From: JBKEHD01 sp046710445
Lineage (GTDB): Bacteria > Pseudomonadota > Alphaproteobacteria > Rickettsiales > Midichloriaceae
Assembly: GCA_046710445.1 (NCBI GenBank)
Contig: JBKEHD010000011.1
Span: forward strand, 1 to 32,798
DNA length: 32,798 bases
Reading direction: 5' to 3'
This document shows, piece by piece, positions 1-8,699 of the stretch. The notes under the pieces are model-generated. The model was given only the letters and a program-made list of their open reading frames with translations, did not search any database and was not told the DNA's origin. The position numbers and the translations under genes were made by a program. Position 1 is the stretch's first letter, and each line of letters begins with the position of its first letter.

Positions 1-83
1 ATAGCAATGCAAAAATAAATTGGAAATTTGATTCACCAAATGCAAGGGTAAAGCTGAAAAAACTATACCCCGTATTTCAATGA
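1..83 (+). CDS. Transposase C-terminus, IS630-like (partial)
   Basis: The frame beginning at base 3 is open from the window edge to a TGA at 81-83 and encodes 26 residues ending in FDSPNARVKLKKLYPVFQ, preceded by INWK. The pattern INW-F-(4)-ARVKLK-LYP matches the way IS630-family DDE transposases end, where a short NW(Q/K)F segment and an ARxKLKRLYP tail close the protein. Only the extreme C-terminus is in the window, so the catalytic DDE residues cannot be seen and the family call rests on this short tail and on the TA target described for the element end. It reads toward queC. Confidence 0.62.
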   Translation, partial: SNAKINWKFDSPNARVKLKKLYPVFQ

Positions 84-94
84 GTTTGGAGCAC
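1..94 (+). mobile_element. Right end of an IS630-like insertion sequence
   Basis: The transposase stop codon at 81-83 is followed by only 11 bases before sequence that clearly belongs to queC. The element end would be TGAGTTTGGAGCAC (81-94), abutting TA at 95-96. IS630/Tc1-type elements insert at TA and duplicate it, and intact queC genes have a TA exactly here, in the Ala-Arg codons after TYVP (GCTAGR). The matching inverted repeat GTGCTCCAAACTCA and the second TA should lie left of the window. The boundary is inferred from the queC reading frame, not from two seen ends. Confidence 0.58.
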
Positions 95-401
95 TAGCTG
101 GAACATAAGTAATGGGAATACCATCTGAAATCTCTTTTTCAGATCTGCCTTTAGGAACTTCAATATTATCTGTTAGAGCAGATTTACCAAATATATCTAA
201 ATGAATATTGATTATTTGATGTTTGGAATTTGGTGAAATAAGCTCTTTAATTTTTTTTGCTGATTCAATTTCAATCCTTTGTTTTTGCCCATAATCAAAA
301 CTTAGACAATGCGGTATATACCCTCTTTCTTTAACTATCGCAAGCGTTGTTGATGAATCTAATCCACCGCTTAATAACACAACAGCCTTTTTATTTTTCA
401 T
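95..401 (-). pseudogene. queC: queC, 7-cyano-7-deazaguanine synthase, truncated by an IS element
   Basis: QueC is the ATP-dependent synthase that makes preQ0, a precursor of queuosine in tRNA anticodons. The N-terminal half is well preserved: the PP-loop motif SGGLDSS is at residues 11-17, followed by FDYGQKQR and ending in the ITYVPA motif near residue 102. Family members are about 220-230 residues and continue with RNTxFL and a zinc-binding CxxCxxC region; here the frame leaves queC after Ala and runs through foreign sequence (SAPNSLKYGV) to a stop at 63. The start (ATG at 399-401) overlaps the end of pgk by 11 bases, so it was the last gene of the gap-pgk run. The missing half carries the zinc site, so the product is very probably inactive. 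Confidence 0.85.
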
Positions 402-1578
402 ATTTTAAATTTTTAAAACCTATTAAATCATTATCCTTAAGTAACTCCAAGAAAGCACCTCCACCAGTTGATATATAAGAAAAGCTTTTTTCTAACCCAG
501 ATGCCTTAACAACAGCTGCTGCATCCCCTCCTCCAATTAAACTATTCAATTTATTTGTCTGAGTTAAATATGCAATAACTCTGGCAATATACATGCTGGA
601 AACAGAATATTCAATTTTTTCATATAGCCCTATGGGTCCATTCCATAATACAGATTTTGAATCTTCTAAAATTGATTGAATACTCTGGCAGCTTTTTACT
701 CCAATATCATAAATAATATCTGTATCTAATACCTGATCTATATTTTTGATAAAAACATTATTTTGCTTATCATGCCCCACGACATCTTTTGGTAAAATTA
801 TTTTGCTTTTATTTTCTATATAAAATCTATTGCATTCATCAAGCAGATCTTTTTCATAAAAAGATTTACCAATTTCATACCCTAAACATTTCATAAAGTT
901 GTTTGCCATTGCTCCAGCTATTACAATATGATCAAATTTATTTGCAATGCTTTTTATTATCTTAAATTTACTGGAAATTTTTTTTCCACCAATTATTAAT
1001 AATTTATTACTATCTGTGTTTTTAAAAAATTGAGATAAGTTTTTCACTTCTTTTTCTATTAATAAACCAGGATAAGAATCTATAAATTCAGTGATAGCAG
1101 AAATAGATGCATGCTTTCTATGAGAACATGCAAATGCATCATTAATATAAATATCTGCAATTTGGCTAAGTTTTTTTGCAAATATCTCACTATTCTCTTC
1201 TTCTTCTTTAAAAAATCTTAAATTTTCTAATAAAATAATTTCATCAGGTTTTGACTCACTTATTTCTCTTGCTACGGAATCAGATAAAATATTTTCTATA
1301 AATTTTATTTTCACATCCCAATATTGCTCTAAATATGGGATCAATTTTCTTAATGAATAATTTATATTAAATTCACCATTTGGTCTCCCAAAATGACTTG
1401 TTACAATAATTTTAGAATTATTTTGCTTTAATAACTTTATGGTAGGAAGCAACTCTATAATTCTATTTGCATCTAATATTTTATCATTATCAAAAGGAAC
1501 GTTTAAATCGCATCTAAGCAATACCTTCTTCCCTTGAACTAAACTTGCATTTATTTTTTTTAGATTCAGTGAGATCAT
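391..1578 (-). CDS. pgk: Phosphoglycerate kinase
   Basis: This cytoplasmic enzyme interconverts 1,3-bisphosphoglycerate plus ADP and 3-phosphoglycerate plus ATP. At 395 residues it has full family length. Visible motifs are RCDLNVPF near residue 22, SHFGRP near 61, LENLRF near 118, the NDAFACSHR signature near 145, and the C-terminal nucleotide-binding GGGDAAA and STGGGAFLE. The usual GGAKVS segment reads GGKKIS, a mild change. The ATG overlaps the stop of gap in an ATGA arrangement, so the two are probably translated from one mRNA, and queC follows with an 11-base overlap. In Rickettsiales such a pair without upper glycolysis usually serves gluconeogenesis or triose interconversion; that role is inference here. 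Confidence 0.96.
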   Translation of the reverse strand: MISLNLKKINASLVQGKKVLLRCDLNVPFDNDKILDANRIIELLPTIKLLKQNNSKIIVTSHFGRPNGEFNINYSLRKLIPYLEQYWDVKIKFIENILSDSVAREISESKPDEIILLENLRFFKEEEENSEIFAKKLSQIADIYINDAFACSHRKHASISAITEFIDSYPGLLIEKEVKNLSQFFKNTDSNKLLIIGGKKISSKFKIIKSIANKFDHIVIAGAMANNFMKCLGYEIGKSFYEKDLLDECNRFYIENKSKIILPKDVVGHDKQNNVFIKNIDQVLDTDIIYDIGVKSCQSIQSILEDSKSVLWNGPIGLYEKIEYSVSSMYIARVIAYLTQTNKLNSLIGGGDAAAVVKASGLEKSFSYISTGGGAFLELLKDNDLIGFKNLKYEK

Positions 1579-2579
1579 AATTTTTCCAATATTTCAAACA
1601 TCCTACATGAAAAAGCCCATTCATTGTCGTACCATGCAACAACACGACATAACCTATCTTTTATAACGCTGGTTTCTGTAGAATCAAAAATTGCACTTGC
1701 AGTAGTATGGTTAAAATCTACAGATACAAGTTTTTCTGATACATAATCAACTATCCCTTTATAATTATTTTCTTTAACAATCCCTTTAAAAAGATCATTA
1801 ATGTATTTTACCGAAGTATCTTTTGATGAATTAAAAGTAAAATCTATCATTGATACATTGGGAGTTGGCACTCTAATTGCAGAGCAACCTAATTTTCCTT
1901 TTAGCTCTGGTAACACTAAATCCATTGATTTCACAGCACCAGTTGATGTTGGTATTATGGATAGAGCTGCTGACCTTGCTCTTCGCAAATCTTTATGCCC
2001 ACCATCTATAATTCTTTGATCATTGGTATATGAATGTATTGTAGTCATAAAACCACTCTCTATACCTAAATCATCATTGATAACTTTAGCAATAGGAGCT
2101 AAACAATTTGTTGTACAAGATGCAACTGATATTATGGTATCTTGAGAGCTAATATCTCCACAATTCACTCCTCGGATTATAGTTTTATCAGCATTTTTAC
2201 ATGGAGCGGATACCAAAACTCTCGCAGCTCCTTTTTTTATATGTAGTGCCGCCTTCTCTCTAGTATTAAATTGTCCGGTACATTCAAGAACAACATCTAC
2301 ACCTAATTTACCCCATTCAATATTTTCTATATTCCTTTCTGTAATTATTTTGATTTTTTTGCCTCTAACAATAATCTCATTATCATTGTAATCTTCGATT
2401 CCCAGAAACATACCGTGAACAGAATCATATTTGAGCAAATGTATTTTAGATTCAATATTTGCTTCTCCCAGATTAATAGCTGATAAATTCCAATTATTAT
2501 TCTCTTGTTCAAAATATTTTCTAAAAATATTTTTTCCTATTCTGCCAATTCCATTAATTGCAAAATTTCTTTTCTGCAT
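1575..2579 (-). CDS. gap: Glyceraldehyde-3-phosphate dehydrogenase, type I
   Basis: The enzyme oxidises glyceraldehyde 3-phosphate to 1,3-bisphosphoglycerate with NAD(P). Seen are the N-terminal dinucleotide loop INGIGRIG (residues 8-15), HLLKYDSVHG, the catalytic SVASCTTNC segment, the HSYTNDQ motif, the RRARSAA loop and the C-terminal WYDNEW. The frame is open to a TTG at 2597, but the ATG at 2577-2579 gives MQKRNFAINGIG, the normal family N-terminus (334 residues), so I start there. The acidic residue that normally follows the second beta strand (IND) and favours NAD is absent; the segment reads AINLGEAN. It is first in a run with pgk and queC, and divergent from addA across about 80 bp. 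Confidence 0.95.
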   Translation of the reverse strand: MQKRNFAINGIGRIGKNIFRKYFEQENNNWNLSAINLGEANIESKIHLLKYDSVHGMFLGIEDYNDNEIIVRGKKIKIITERNIENIEWGKLGVDVVLECTGQFNTREKAALHIKKGAARVLVSAPCKNADKTIIRGVNCGDISSQDTIISVASCTTNCLAPIAKVINDDLGIESGFMTTIHSYTNDQRIIDGGHKDLRRARSAALSIIPTSTGAVKSMDLVLPELKGKLGCSAIRVPTPNVSMIDFTFNSSKDTSVKYINDLFKGIVKENNYKGIVDYVSEKLVSVDFNHTTASAIFDSTETSVIKDRLCRVVAWYDNEWAFSCRMFEILEKL

Positions 2580-2658
2580 ACGATTATAGGTTTTCAATTT
2601 GTTTTACGTATAGTAATTTAAATGTTAGTTTTCTTAAAATCAAGTAGCTATTTTGATA

Positions 2659-5600
2659 ATGATGCAAGAACAAAATACCAACACAGCAAATGAAACACAA
2701 AACATAGCATCAAACCCTAAATTTAATGTATATCTTTCTGCATCTGCAGGCACAGGAAAAACAAAAACTTTAATAGATAGGATTTTAAGATTATTACTAA
2801 ATGGTACTCCAATAGATAGTATTCTTTGTCTTACTTTCACCAATGCTGCAGCCAGTGAAATGGTCGAAAGATTGAAGATAAAAGTAGAACAATGGGCAAA
2901 GGAAAAAGACGATATATTAATACAAGAATTGAAAATATTATTAACGGATGATTTTGATATTTCAAAAAAAATTATAGCAAAACAGCTATATTTTCAGTTA
3001 TTAAACAACATAGATAAATTTAGAATCCAAACGCTACATTCTTTTTGCACAGAAGTTCTTAGTAGAGCAAATTTCTTTGATATTGCTACATTAAAAGATT
3101 TAAATATCATCGATGACTATAATAAAAACAAATTTATAGAGAGTGCATATAATGAATTTATAACAAATGATAATGATGAAACAACTAAAAAACTTATTTC
3201 AAAATTTGATAGCAACACCTTATTAAATTTCCTACAAATTATCACATCACAAAAACAAAATTTATATAAATTTTTCAATTCATCCGAAGATCTTATATCC
3301 CTTATCAAAAAGCAATATACTTTTTATGAAAGTGACATTGAATCTTGTTCAGAAAAAATATTGAAAGATTTTTGTAAAAATAAAAGTGATTTCGAAATAT
3401 ATTTGAGAAATTTAGAAAATCATGGAGAAAATGTCATTACAACACTCAATGATTGGTATTCACTTGATTTCAAAGATAAAAAGCATAATTTAAAAAAATA
3501 TTTAAATTGTTTTTTTACTAAAAATAATACATTGAGAAAAAAAGTACCATTTAGTAGTGCATTTATAAAAGATCATACAGAAATAAAAGCATTATATATA
3601 GACGAGCAACAAAAAGTATATGAATTTATTGAGTCATACGCTCCCTATGATCAAGCCGAATTCATGAAAGCAATAATTATTTTTCTGAATAACACAATAG
3701 CTAAGTATGAAAAATTAAAAGCGCAATATAGTTTTGTAGAATATGATGATTTAATTATAAAAACCTTAGAATTATTTAGTAGTAGTAATGATATAGAAAA
3801 TCTTATGTATTCTTTAGATATATCTTTATCACATATCTTAATTGATGAAGCTCAAGATTTAAGTGAATTACAATGGATTTTGATACAAAAAATTATGGAT
3901 ACATTTTTAAATACTGAAAAATCTATATTTATAGTTGGAGATTTTAAACAATCAATATATTCATTCCAAGGAGCTTTTCCTGAGCATTTCATAGCTATTA
4001 ATGATATTTACAAAAATAAATGTGGAAGAGAAAATTTAACCTGGAAAAATCTCACGTTAAACCATTCATTCCGCTCAAAAAAAGAAATTTTATCTGCAGT
4101 AGATACTGTCTTTAGTAATATTAACCCTTCTTTATATAATATAAAACATATCCCTACAAAAGAAGCTGGGGGAATAATAAAAATTATTGAGCATGATAAA
4201 TTAACAGTTTTGGAAACAAAAAATTGGATTTTACCTAAAAAAAATCAATTAGACATAGATAAACACTATTATCAATCTCAAGAAATAGCAAAATTCATAT
4301 TCACCATTTTACAAAAAGATAATGTGAATGCAAATGACATTATGGTTATTTTTAGAAAAAGAGGAAACAAGCTAAATTACCTAGCTGATGCATTGAATAA
4401 AATGAACATAAGTGTTACACAAAATTATAAATTAAATTTCACCAATAACCTTTTGGTATTAGATCTATTATCATTAATAAAATACTTCTTGTTGCCTGAA
4501 GATAAGCTCAATACAGCTTCTTTATTGAAATCTACTTATTTTAAATTAACAGAACAAGAGTTATTAAATTTATGTATTAATGATGATAAAAATATATGCG
4601 ATTCTTTAGAAAAAGATTATCCAAAAATATCATCAAAACTAAATTTATTAAGAGAAGAGTATTATTCAACTTCTTTATATGAGTTTTACAATAATGTACT
4701 TTATAAACATGGTTATATAAAATGTTTCATCAAAGAATTTGGCATAAAATCTTATGAAATTTTAGACATTTTTTTCAATAAAATAACTGAATTTGAAAAA
4801 AAATATCATTCTGGATCACACCATTTTTTAGATTGGGTTGAAAAAAACTCCTCAGTTACAATTGATGAAAAAAAAGAAAATGGGGTAAAAATAGTTACTG
4901 CACATTCTGCAAAAGGATTGCAGTCACCCATTGTAATTATTGCAGATGCCTCTGATTCTGAAAATATGCCTATAGATGATTTTTATTGGTATAACAATAA
5001 TCTCATTGTAAATTCCCCACTTAATTATCCATTCGAATCTTTGAAACAAGCAAAAAATGAGCTGAATTTAAAAAGAAAAGAAGAAAGCTTTAGATTATTA
5101 TACGTATCACTCACAAGAGCAGAAAATGAGCTATATATTTTTGGTGAAGATGCTAGAAAAAAAAATAATTGGTATGAAACACTAAAAAATATACTTCCAG
5201 AATATTTCACTAAATATGATAATTTAATAATAGTAGATGGAAAAATAACCATAGAAAAACAAAAACAAAATAATATAGAAATACCAGAATTTTTAATAAA
5301 AAAACATCATCATATATCTAAAAAAAGTTCTGACACAGCATCAAATCAAAAAGATGAACAACAACATTTATCAATAACAGAAGGAGTTTTCATTCATTCT
5401 ATATTGGAAAATATTTCTAATATATCTTATACCAACATCCCAAGATATATAGAAAATTTATACTTAACTGATGAATTTTCTGTTTTAACAAATCTTGATA
5501 TTAATGAAATAATTGCTATAACAAAAAGCATTATAAAAAAATATCCAAAAATATTTAATACTGATGTTTACTCTGAATTAGCACTTAATAGTATAATAAA

Positions 5601-5838
5601 TAACAAAAGTTTTTCCCTAAGAATAGATAAACTTATTATAAATAAAACCAGCATTGATATTATTGATATCAAAACAGATAAAAATGAATCTATAGATAAA
5701 TCTAATATACCAACGCAATATGTTAAGCAATTAAAAATCTATGAAAAATCTATGAAAAATCTATATCCTTCTCATGACATACATTGTCAAATTTTAAGCT
5801 TTTATCAACAAAAACTTTTTGATATAAAAACAAATTAA
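2659..5838 (+). CDS. addA: Double-strand break repair helicase-nuclease AddA
   Basis: AddA is the UvrD/RecB-like helicase-nuclease subunit that, with AddB, resects broken DNA ends for RecA. Helicase motifs appear in order: Walker A SASAGTGKT (about residue 30), LTFTNAAASEM, Walker B LIDEAQDLSE (about 395), GDFKQSIYSFQGA, LNHSFRS, TAHSAKGLQSP (about 750) and the motif VI block YVSLTRAENEL. The C-terminal nuclease is intact: a conserved Asp in RIDKL, the DxK of DIIDIKTDK near residue 1003, and a following QYVKQLKIY. At about 1060 residues it fits the alphaproteobacterial form. Starts at TTG 2653, ATG 2659 or ATG 2662 are all possible; no clear ribosome site decides. The usual partner addB is not adjacent. 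It converges with the XRE gene, 4 bp apart. Confidence 0.93.
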   Translation: MMQEQNTNTANETQNIASNPKFNVYLSASAGTGKTKTLIDRILRLLLNGTPIDSILCLTFTNAAASEMVERLKIKVEQWAKEKDDILIQELKILLTDDFDISKKIIAKQLYFQLLNNIDKFRIQTLHSFCTEVLSRANFFDIATLKDLNIIDDYNKNKFIESAYNEFITNDNDETTKKLISKFDSNTLLNFLQIITSQKQNLYKFFNSSEDLISLIKKQYTFYESDIESCSEKILKDFCKNKSDFEIYLRNLENHGENVITTLNDWYSLDFKDKKHNLKKYLNCFFTKNNTLRKKVPFSSAFIKDHTEIKALYIDEQQKVYEFIESYAPYDQAEFMKAIIIFLNNTIAKYEKLKAQYSFVEYDDLIIKTLELFSSSNDIENLMYSLDISLSHILIDEAQDLSELQWILIQKIMDTFLNTEKSIFIVGDFKQSIYSFQGAFPEHFIAINDIYKNKCGRENLTWKNLTLNHSFRSKKEILSAVDTVFSNINPSLYNIKHIPTKEAGGIIKIIEHDKLTVLETKNWILPKKNQLDIDKHYYQSQEIAKFIFTILQKDNVNANDIMVIFRKRGNKLNYLADALNKMNISVTQNYKLNFTNNLLVLDLLSLIKYFLLPEDKLNTASLLKSTYFKLTEQELLNLCINDDKNICDSLEKDYPKISSKLNLLREEYYSTSLYEFYNNVLYKHGYIKCFIKEFGIKSYEILDIFFNKITEFEKKYHSGSHHFLDWVEKNSSVTIDEKKENGVKIVTAHSAKGLQSPIVIIADASDSENMPIDDFYWYNNNLIVNSPLNYPFESLKQAKNELNLKRKEESFRLLYVSLTRAENELYIFGEDARKKNNWYETLKNILPEYFTKYDNLIIVDGKITIEKQKQNNIEIPEFLIKKHHHISKKSSDTASNQKDEQQHLSITEGVFIHSILENISNISYTNIPRYIENLYLTDEFSVLTNLDINEIIAITKSIIKKYPKIFNTDVYSELALNSIINNKSFSLRIDKLIINKTSIDIIDIKTDKNESIDKSNIPTQYVKQLKIYEKSMKNLYPSHDIHCQILSFYQQKLFDIKTN

Positions 5839-5842
5839 AATA

Positions 5843-6502
5843 TTATTTTTTTACAGCTGAACTAACCTTTTCCCACATCATATCAAATTGATTGCTATGC
5901 ACTAAGAATATATGGAAATTTTCAATAATAATAACTCTTAATGGATCAAATATAACAAAAGCTACTTTTTTATCATACATGTATATTTGTAATGGAAAAA
6001 AATATTCAGCAGGTAATGTTCTGTATTTAACATAACTTCTTGCAGAAGGATTGCTATCTTTATCACTAATCAATACATCAAATTTCAAATCTTTTACTTT
6101 AGACATTCTATTGATATGCATATTGATATAATCTTGATTTACCTTCTCTTCAATTAAACTCTCATCCACACCACTAGCTTTAATACATCCTCCATTATCT
6201 TTTACTGATCCATATATGTCATCAAGTAAATTACAAAAACCTTTTTCTCCCTCTAAAGTTTTTATTAAATCAATTTTATTCCTTAATCCACCATCTAATA
6301 AAAATTCAACTTTTGCTTCAGTAAATGCAGAAAATAGTTTTTTTGCAGAATTACTTGTTAAATGATGCTTTTCATTTTCAATATTAGCTATAGTTGCTTT
6401 TGTCAAACCACACCTACTTGCCAACTCAGATTGAGTCCAATTTAACAGTCCTCTTGCTGCTCTAACTTGAGCACTAGACATTAAAATTTGATCACCGCTC
6501 AT
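5843..6502 (-). CDS. XRE-family regulator with C-terminal TrmB-like sensor region
   Basis: The N-terminus (residues about 11-65) is a Cro/CI helix-turn-helix: RAARGLLNWTQSELASRCGL then TKATIANIENE, the classical XRE recognition region. The rest, to residue 219, is not a known XRE tail. It has an alternating strand/helix pattern with YVKYRTLPAEYFFPLQIY, DKKVAFVIFDP and IIIENFHIF followed by a helix with MMWEKV. This resembles the effector part of TrmB/PLD-like regulators (lysine-arginine-leucine-proline, then IYxxKVAxx, then IIIEN and an F-x-xW helix). That likeness is my pattern reading, not a search result. It is the last gene of the minus-strand run from suhB, 50 bp after gltX. Ligand and targets are unknown. 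Confidence 0.8.
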   Translation of the reverse strand: MSGDQILMSSAQVRAARGLLNWTQSELASRCGLTKATIANIENEKHHLTSNSAKKLFSAFTEAKVEFLLDGGLRNKIDLIKTLEGEKGFCNLLDDIYGSVKDNGGCIKASGVDESLIEEKVNQDYINMHINRMSKVKDLKFDVLISDKDSNPSARSYVKYRTLPAEYFFPLQIYMYDKKVAFVIFDPLRVIIIENFHIFLVHSNQFDMMWEKVSSAVKK

Positions 6503-6552
6503 AAAACTACAATATTATTATCAATAACAATATACTTATACATTATTTAAAA

Positions 6553-7899
6553 TTAAGTACAGCTTTTTTTAACTTTCAAACGATCAAAAAGTATCGCTTT
6601 ATCTATAAGTGGTAAAATATTTTTTAATTCAGGACCATTCTTTTTTCCAGTAATACAAATTCTCAATGGCAAAAACAATTTTGCCCCTCTCTTCTCTGTA
6701 TGTTTCTTTATATTATCTATCCATAACATCCAAGTATCACTGGTTATCTCTCCATCAGGGAATTGAGCATAGGCTATATCAATTAGTTCTTGGTCTAAAT
6801 TTTTAACCTCAATATCTTCTTTGCAAATCTCCCACCATTCATCTAAATCAGATAATTTATCTATATTATTTTTGATAGAGATCCAAAATTTTTCATCTAT
6901 TTTATCACAAACATCTAAATGTTGTATGAAATTTTTCATTTCAGCAAAACTTAAAGAATGTATTACCTTTTTGTTGAAAATATCTAAATCTCTATAATTA
7001 TATTGCACAGATGATTTGCTTAATTTTGAAAAATTAAACTCTTTTATCAAATCAGTTAATCTTTTATTAATATTTATATTTTCTGAGCTACCTATTTTTG
7101 ATAAAAAATTTATTATAGAAATTGGTAATATTCCATTTTCTCTTAGATTCTTGATATCAAAACCACCATCTCTCTTAGATATAACTTTATCTTTTGTGTT
7201 CATCAAAGAAATATGTGAGAAATTTGGCACCTTTGCACCTAGAGCTTCAAAAATTTGAACATGAATAGCACTATTGGATATATGATCTTCTCCTCTTATT
7301 ATATCTGTAATTTTATACTCAATATCGTCTACAACAGAAGCCAAACTATATGTTAATGTACCATTATTACGAATTAACACAGGATCAGTTAAATTCTTTG
7401 TGGCAAATTTCAATTTCCCTCTTACTTTATCATCCCAAGAAATATCCCCTTTTTGCAATAAAAATCTCCAATGAGGTCGAATACCCCTACCCTCCAATTC
7501 TTCTCTATCTTTTAAAGTTAATTTTAATGAGCTTCTATCATATATTGGAGGTAATTTTCTGCTTAATAAACTTTTCTTTTTTAACGCAAGCTCTTCTTCA
7601 GTTTCATAACAAGGATATAGCCTTCCTGATTTTATTAATCTATCTTTAGCCTCCTCATATATTGATAATCTTGAATGTTGATGAAAGGATAAATCCCAAT
7701 CAATTCCAATCCAAGATAAATCTTCTTTTATTGCATCTATGTATTCTTGTTTGCACCTTTTTAGATCAGTATCGTCTATTCTTAATATGAATTTACCATT
7801 CACAGATTTAGCATATAACCACGCAATCAATGCTGTTCTTAAATTCCCTACATGAAGAAGTCCTGTGGGACTTGGTGCAAATCTAGTAATGCTATTCAT
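6553..7899 (-). CDS. gltX: Glutamyl-tRNA synthetase
   Basis: A class I synthetase that charges tRNA-Glu, and in lineages using GatCAB also tRNA-Gln. The N-terminus has RFAPSPTGLLHVGN with the HIGH-equivalent HVGN (residues about 6-18), RIDDTD, and LSWIGIDWD; the GEDH of IIRGEDHISNSA follows near 205, and the KMSKS equivalent is VISKRDGG near 240. Length is 448 residues, close to the usual 450-470. There is a single Cys after LYPCYETEEEL rather than a zinc-knuckle set, as in many alphaproteobacterial GltX proteins. Rickettsiales commonly carry two gltX genes, one of them misacylating tRNA-Gln; which this is cannot be told here. The ATG overlaps the stop of the small gene upstream (ATGA). Confidence 0.95.
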   Translation of the reverse strand: MNSITRFAPSPTGLLHVGNLRTALIAWLYAKSVNGKFILRIDDTDLKRCKQEYIDAIKEDLSWIGIDWDLSFHQHSRLSIYEEAKDRLIKSGRLYPCYETEEELALKKKSLLSRKLPPIYDRSSLKLTLKDREELEGRGIRPHWRFLLQKGDISWDDKVRGKLKFATKNLTDPVLIRNNGTLTYSLASVVDDIEYKITDIIRGEDHISNSAIHVQIFEALGAKVPNFSHISLMNTKDKVISKRDGGFDIKNLRENGILPISIINFLSKIGSSENININKRLTDLIKEFNFSKLSKSSVQYNYRDLDIFNKKVIHSLSFAEMKNFIQHLDVCDKIDEKFWISIKNNIDKLSDLDEWWEICKEDIEVKNLDQELIDIAYAQFPDGEITSDTWMLWIDNIKKHTEKRGAKLFLPLRICITGKKNGPELKNILPLIDKAILFDRLKVKKSCT

Positions 7900-8189
7900 A
7901 ATATGTTTTGATACTTTATTAATTCTTCGGGAAAAAAAACCTGCTTATATGACAATAAATTTTTAGAATTTATTATCTTAGTAACATTCTTTATATCCAC
8001 CTTATTTATTGCATCATATACTGTATCAGCCTCAACTTCGTTTACTGAGGTGTCAGTATAAAAATAATACATGTTCTTCTCTATATTTTTTGTTCCAAAT
8101 TTTCGAAAATCATTTTTTGTAAATTCAGAAATGCTATCTTCTTTAAAATTTTCTACATCTATTTTTTTTAGTTGATTATCATTCTCCAT
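7896..8189 (-). CDS. Small conserved-looking protein of unknown function coupled to gltX
   Basis: A 97-residue acidic to neutral protein that I do not recognise. There is no signal peptide or membrane segment. The first 35 residues are hydrophilic and probably disordered (QLKKIDVENFKEDSISEF); the rest alternates short hydrophobic stretches, with MYYFYTDTSVNEVEADTVYD and then NKVDIKNVTKIINSK, suggesting a small alpha/beta fold. Its stop overlaps the gltX ATG by 4 bases (ATGA), which supports it as a translated gene whose expression is tied to gltX. It lies 36 bp after tadA in the same minus-strand run. Codon use looks like the neighbours. Confidence 0.72.
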   Translation of the reverse strand: MENDNQLKKIDVENFKEDSISEFTKNDFRKFGTKNIEKNMYYFYTDTSVNEVEADTVYDAINKVDIKNVTKIINSKNLLSYKQVFFPEELIKYQNIL

Positions 8190-8225
8190 AAAGATAACTT
8201 TTTAAAATTTATAATAAATCAATCG

Positions 8226-8699
8226 TTAAGATAACCGTAAATCTTTAATTTTTTCAACCCTTTTATTTTTAAAAAAAGTTTTTAATAAAAATTCTGACTT
8301 ATCAGATAATATATCTCCATAAATTTCTGGAACATATATTGCGTTTTTAACATTAAATAATCTAGCTCCATGCTCAATTGCTCCCATTTTTTCATCAGAA
8401 GCACCATAATATATACGCTTTATTCTTGCAAAAGATATAGCTTGAGCACACATGGCACATGGCTCTAACGTAATATATATATCACATTCATTTAAAAATT
8501 TAGAATCTAATTTTTTTGAAGCACCTATGATACAATTTATCTCTGCATGGCTAGTTGAGTTTTTAAATTTTTCAACAAAATTATGAGATTTAGAAATTAC
8601 TTCATTTCCTTTTGTTATCACTGCACCCACAGGCACTTCATCTAATTCAAAAGCTTTTTGAGCTTCTTCTAATGCTAATGACATAAATTTGTGAATCAT
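8226..8699 (-). CDS. tadA: tRNA-specific adenosine deaminase
   Basis: TadA deaminates A34 to inosine in the anticodon of tRNA-Arg(ACG). The zinc site is complete: SHAEINCI supplies His and the catalytic Glu (about residues 51-54), and LEPCAMCAQAI supplies both cysteines (about 80-84). The following ARIKRIYYGASDEKMGA with downstream ARLFN is typical of TadA and separates it from cytidine or guanine deaminases. At 157 residues it is normal size. The ATG overlaps the suhB stop (ATGA); an internal ATG five codons later (MSLALEEAQKAF) would give a start closer to the family norm. Confidence 0.92.
   Translation of the reverse strand: MIHKFMSLALEEAQKAFELDEVPVGAVITKGNEVISKSHNFVEKFKNSTSHAEINCIIGASKKLDSKFLNECDIYITLEPCAMCAQAISFARIKRIYYGASDEKMGAIEHGARLFNVKNAIYVPEIYGDILSDKSEFLLKTFFKNKRVEKIKDLRLS

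Noticed and set aside
2580..2597. TTG start for gap, six codons upstream
   Set aside because: The ATG at 2579 gives the normal family N-terminus and is a stronger start codon.
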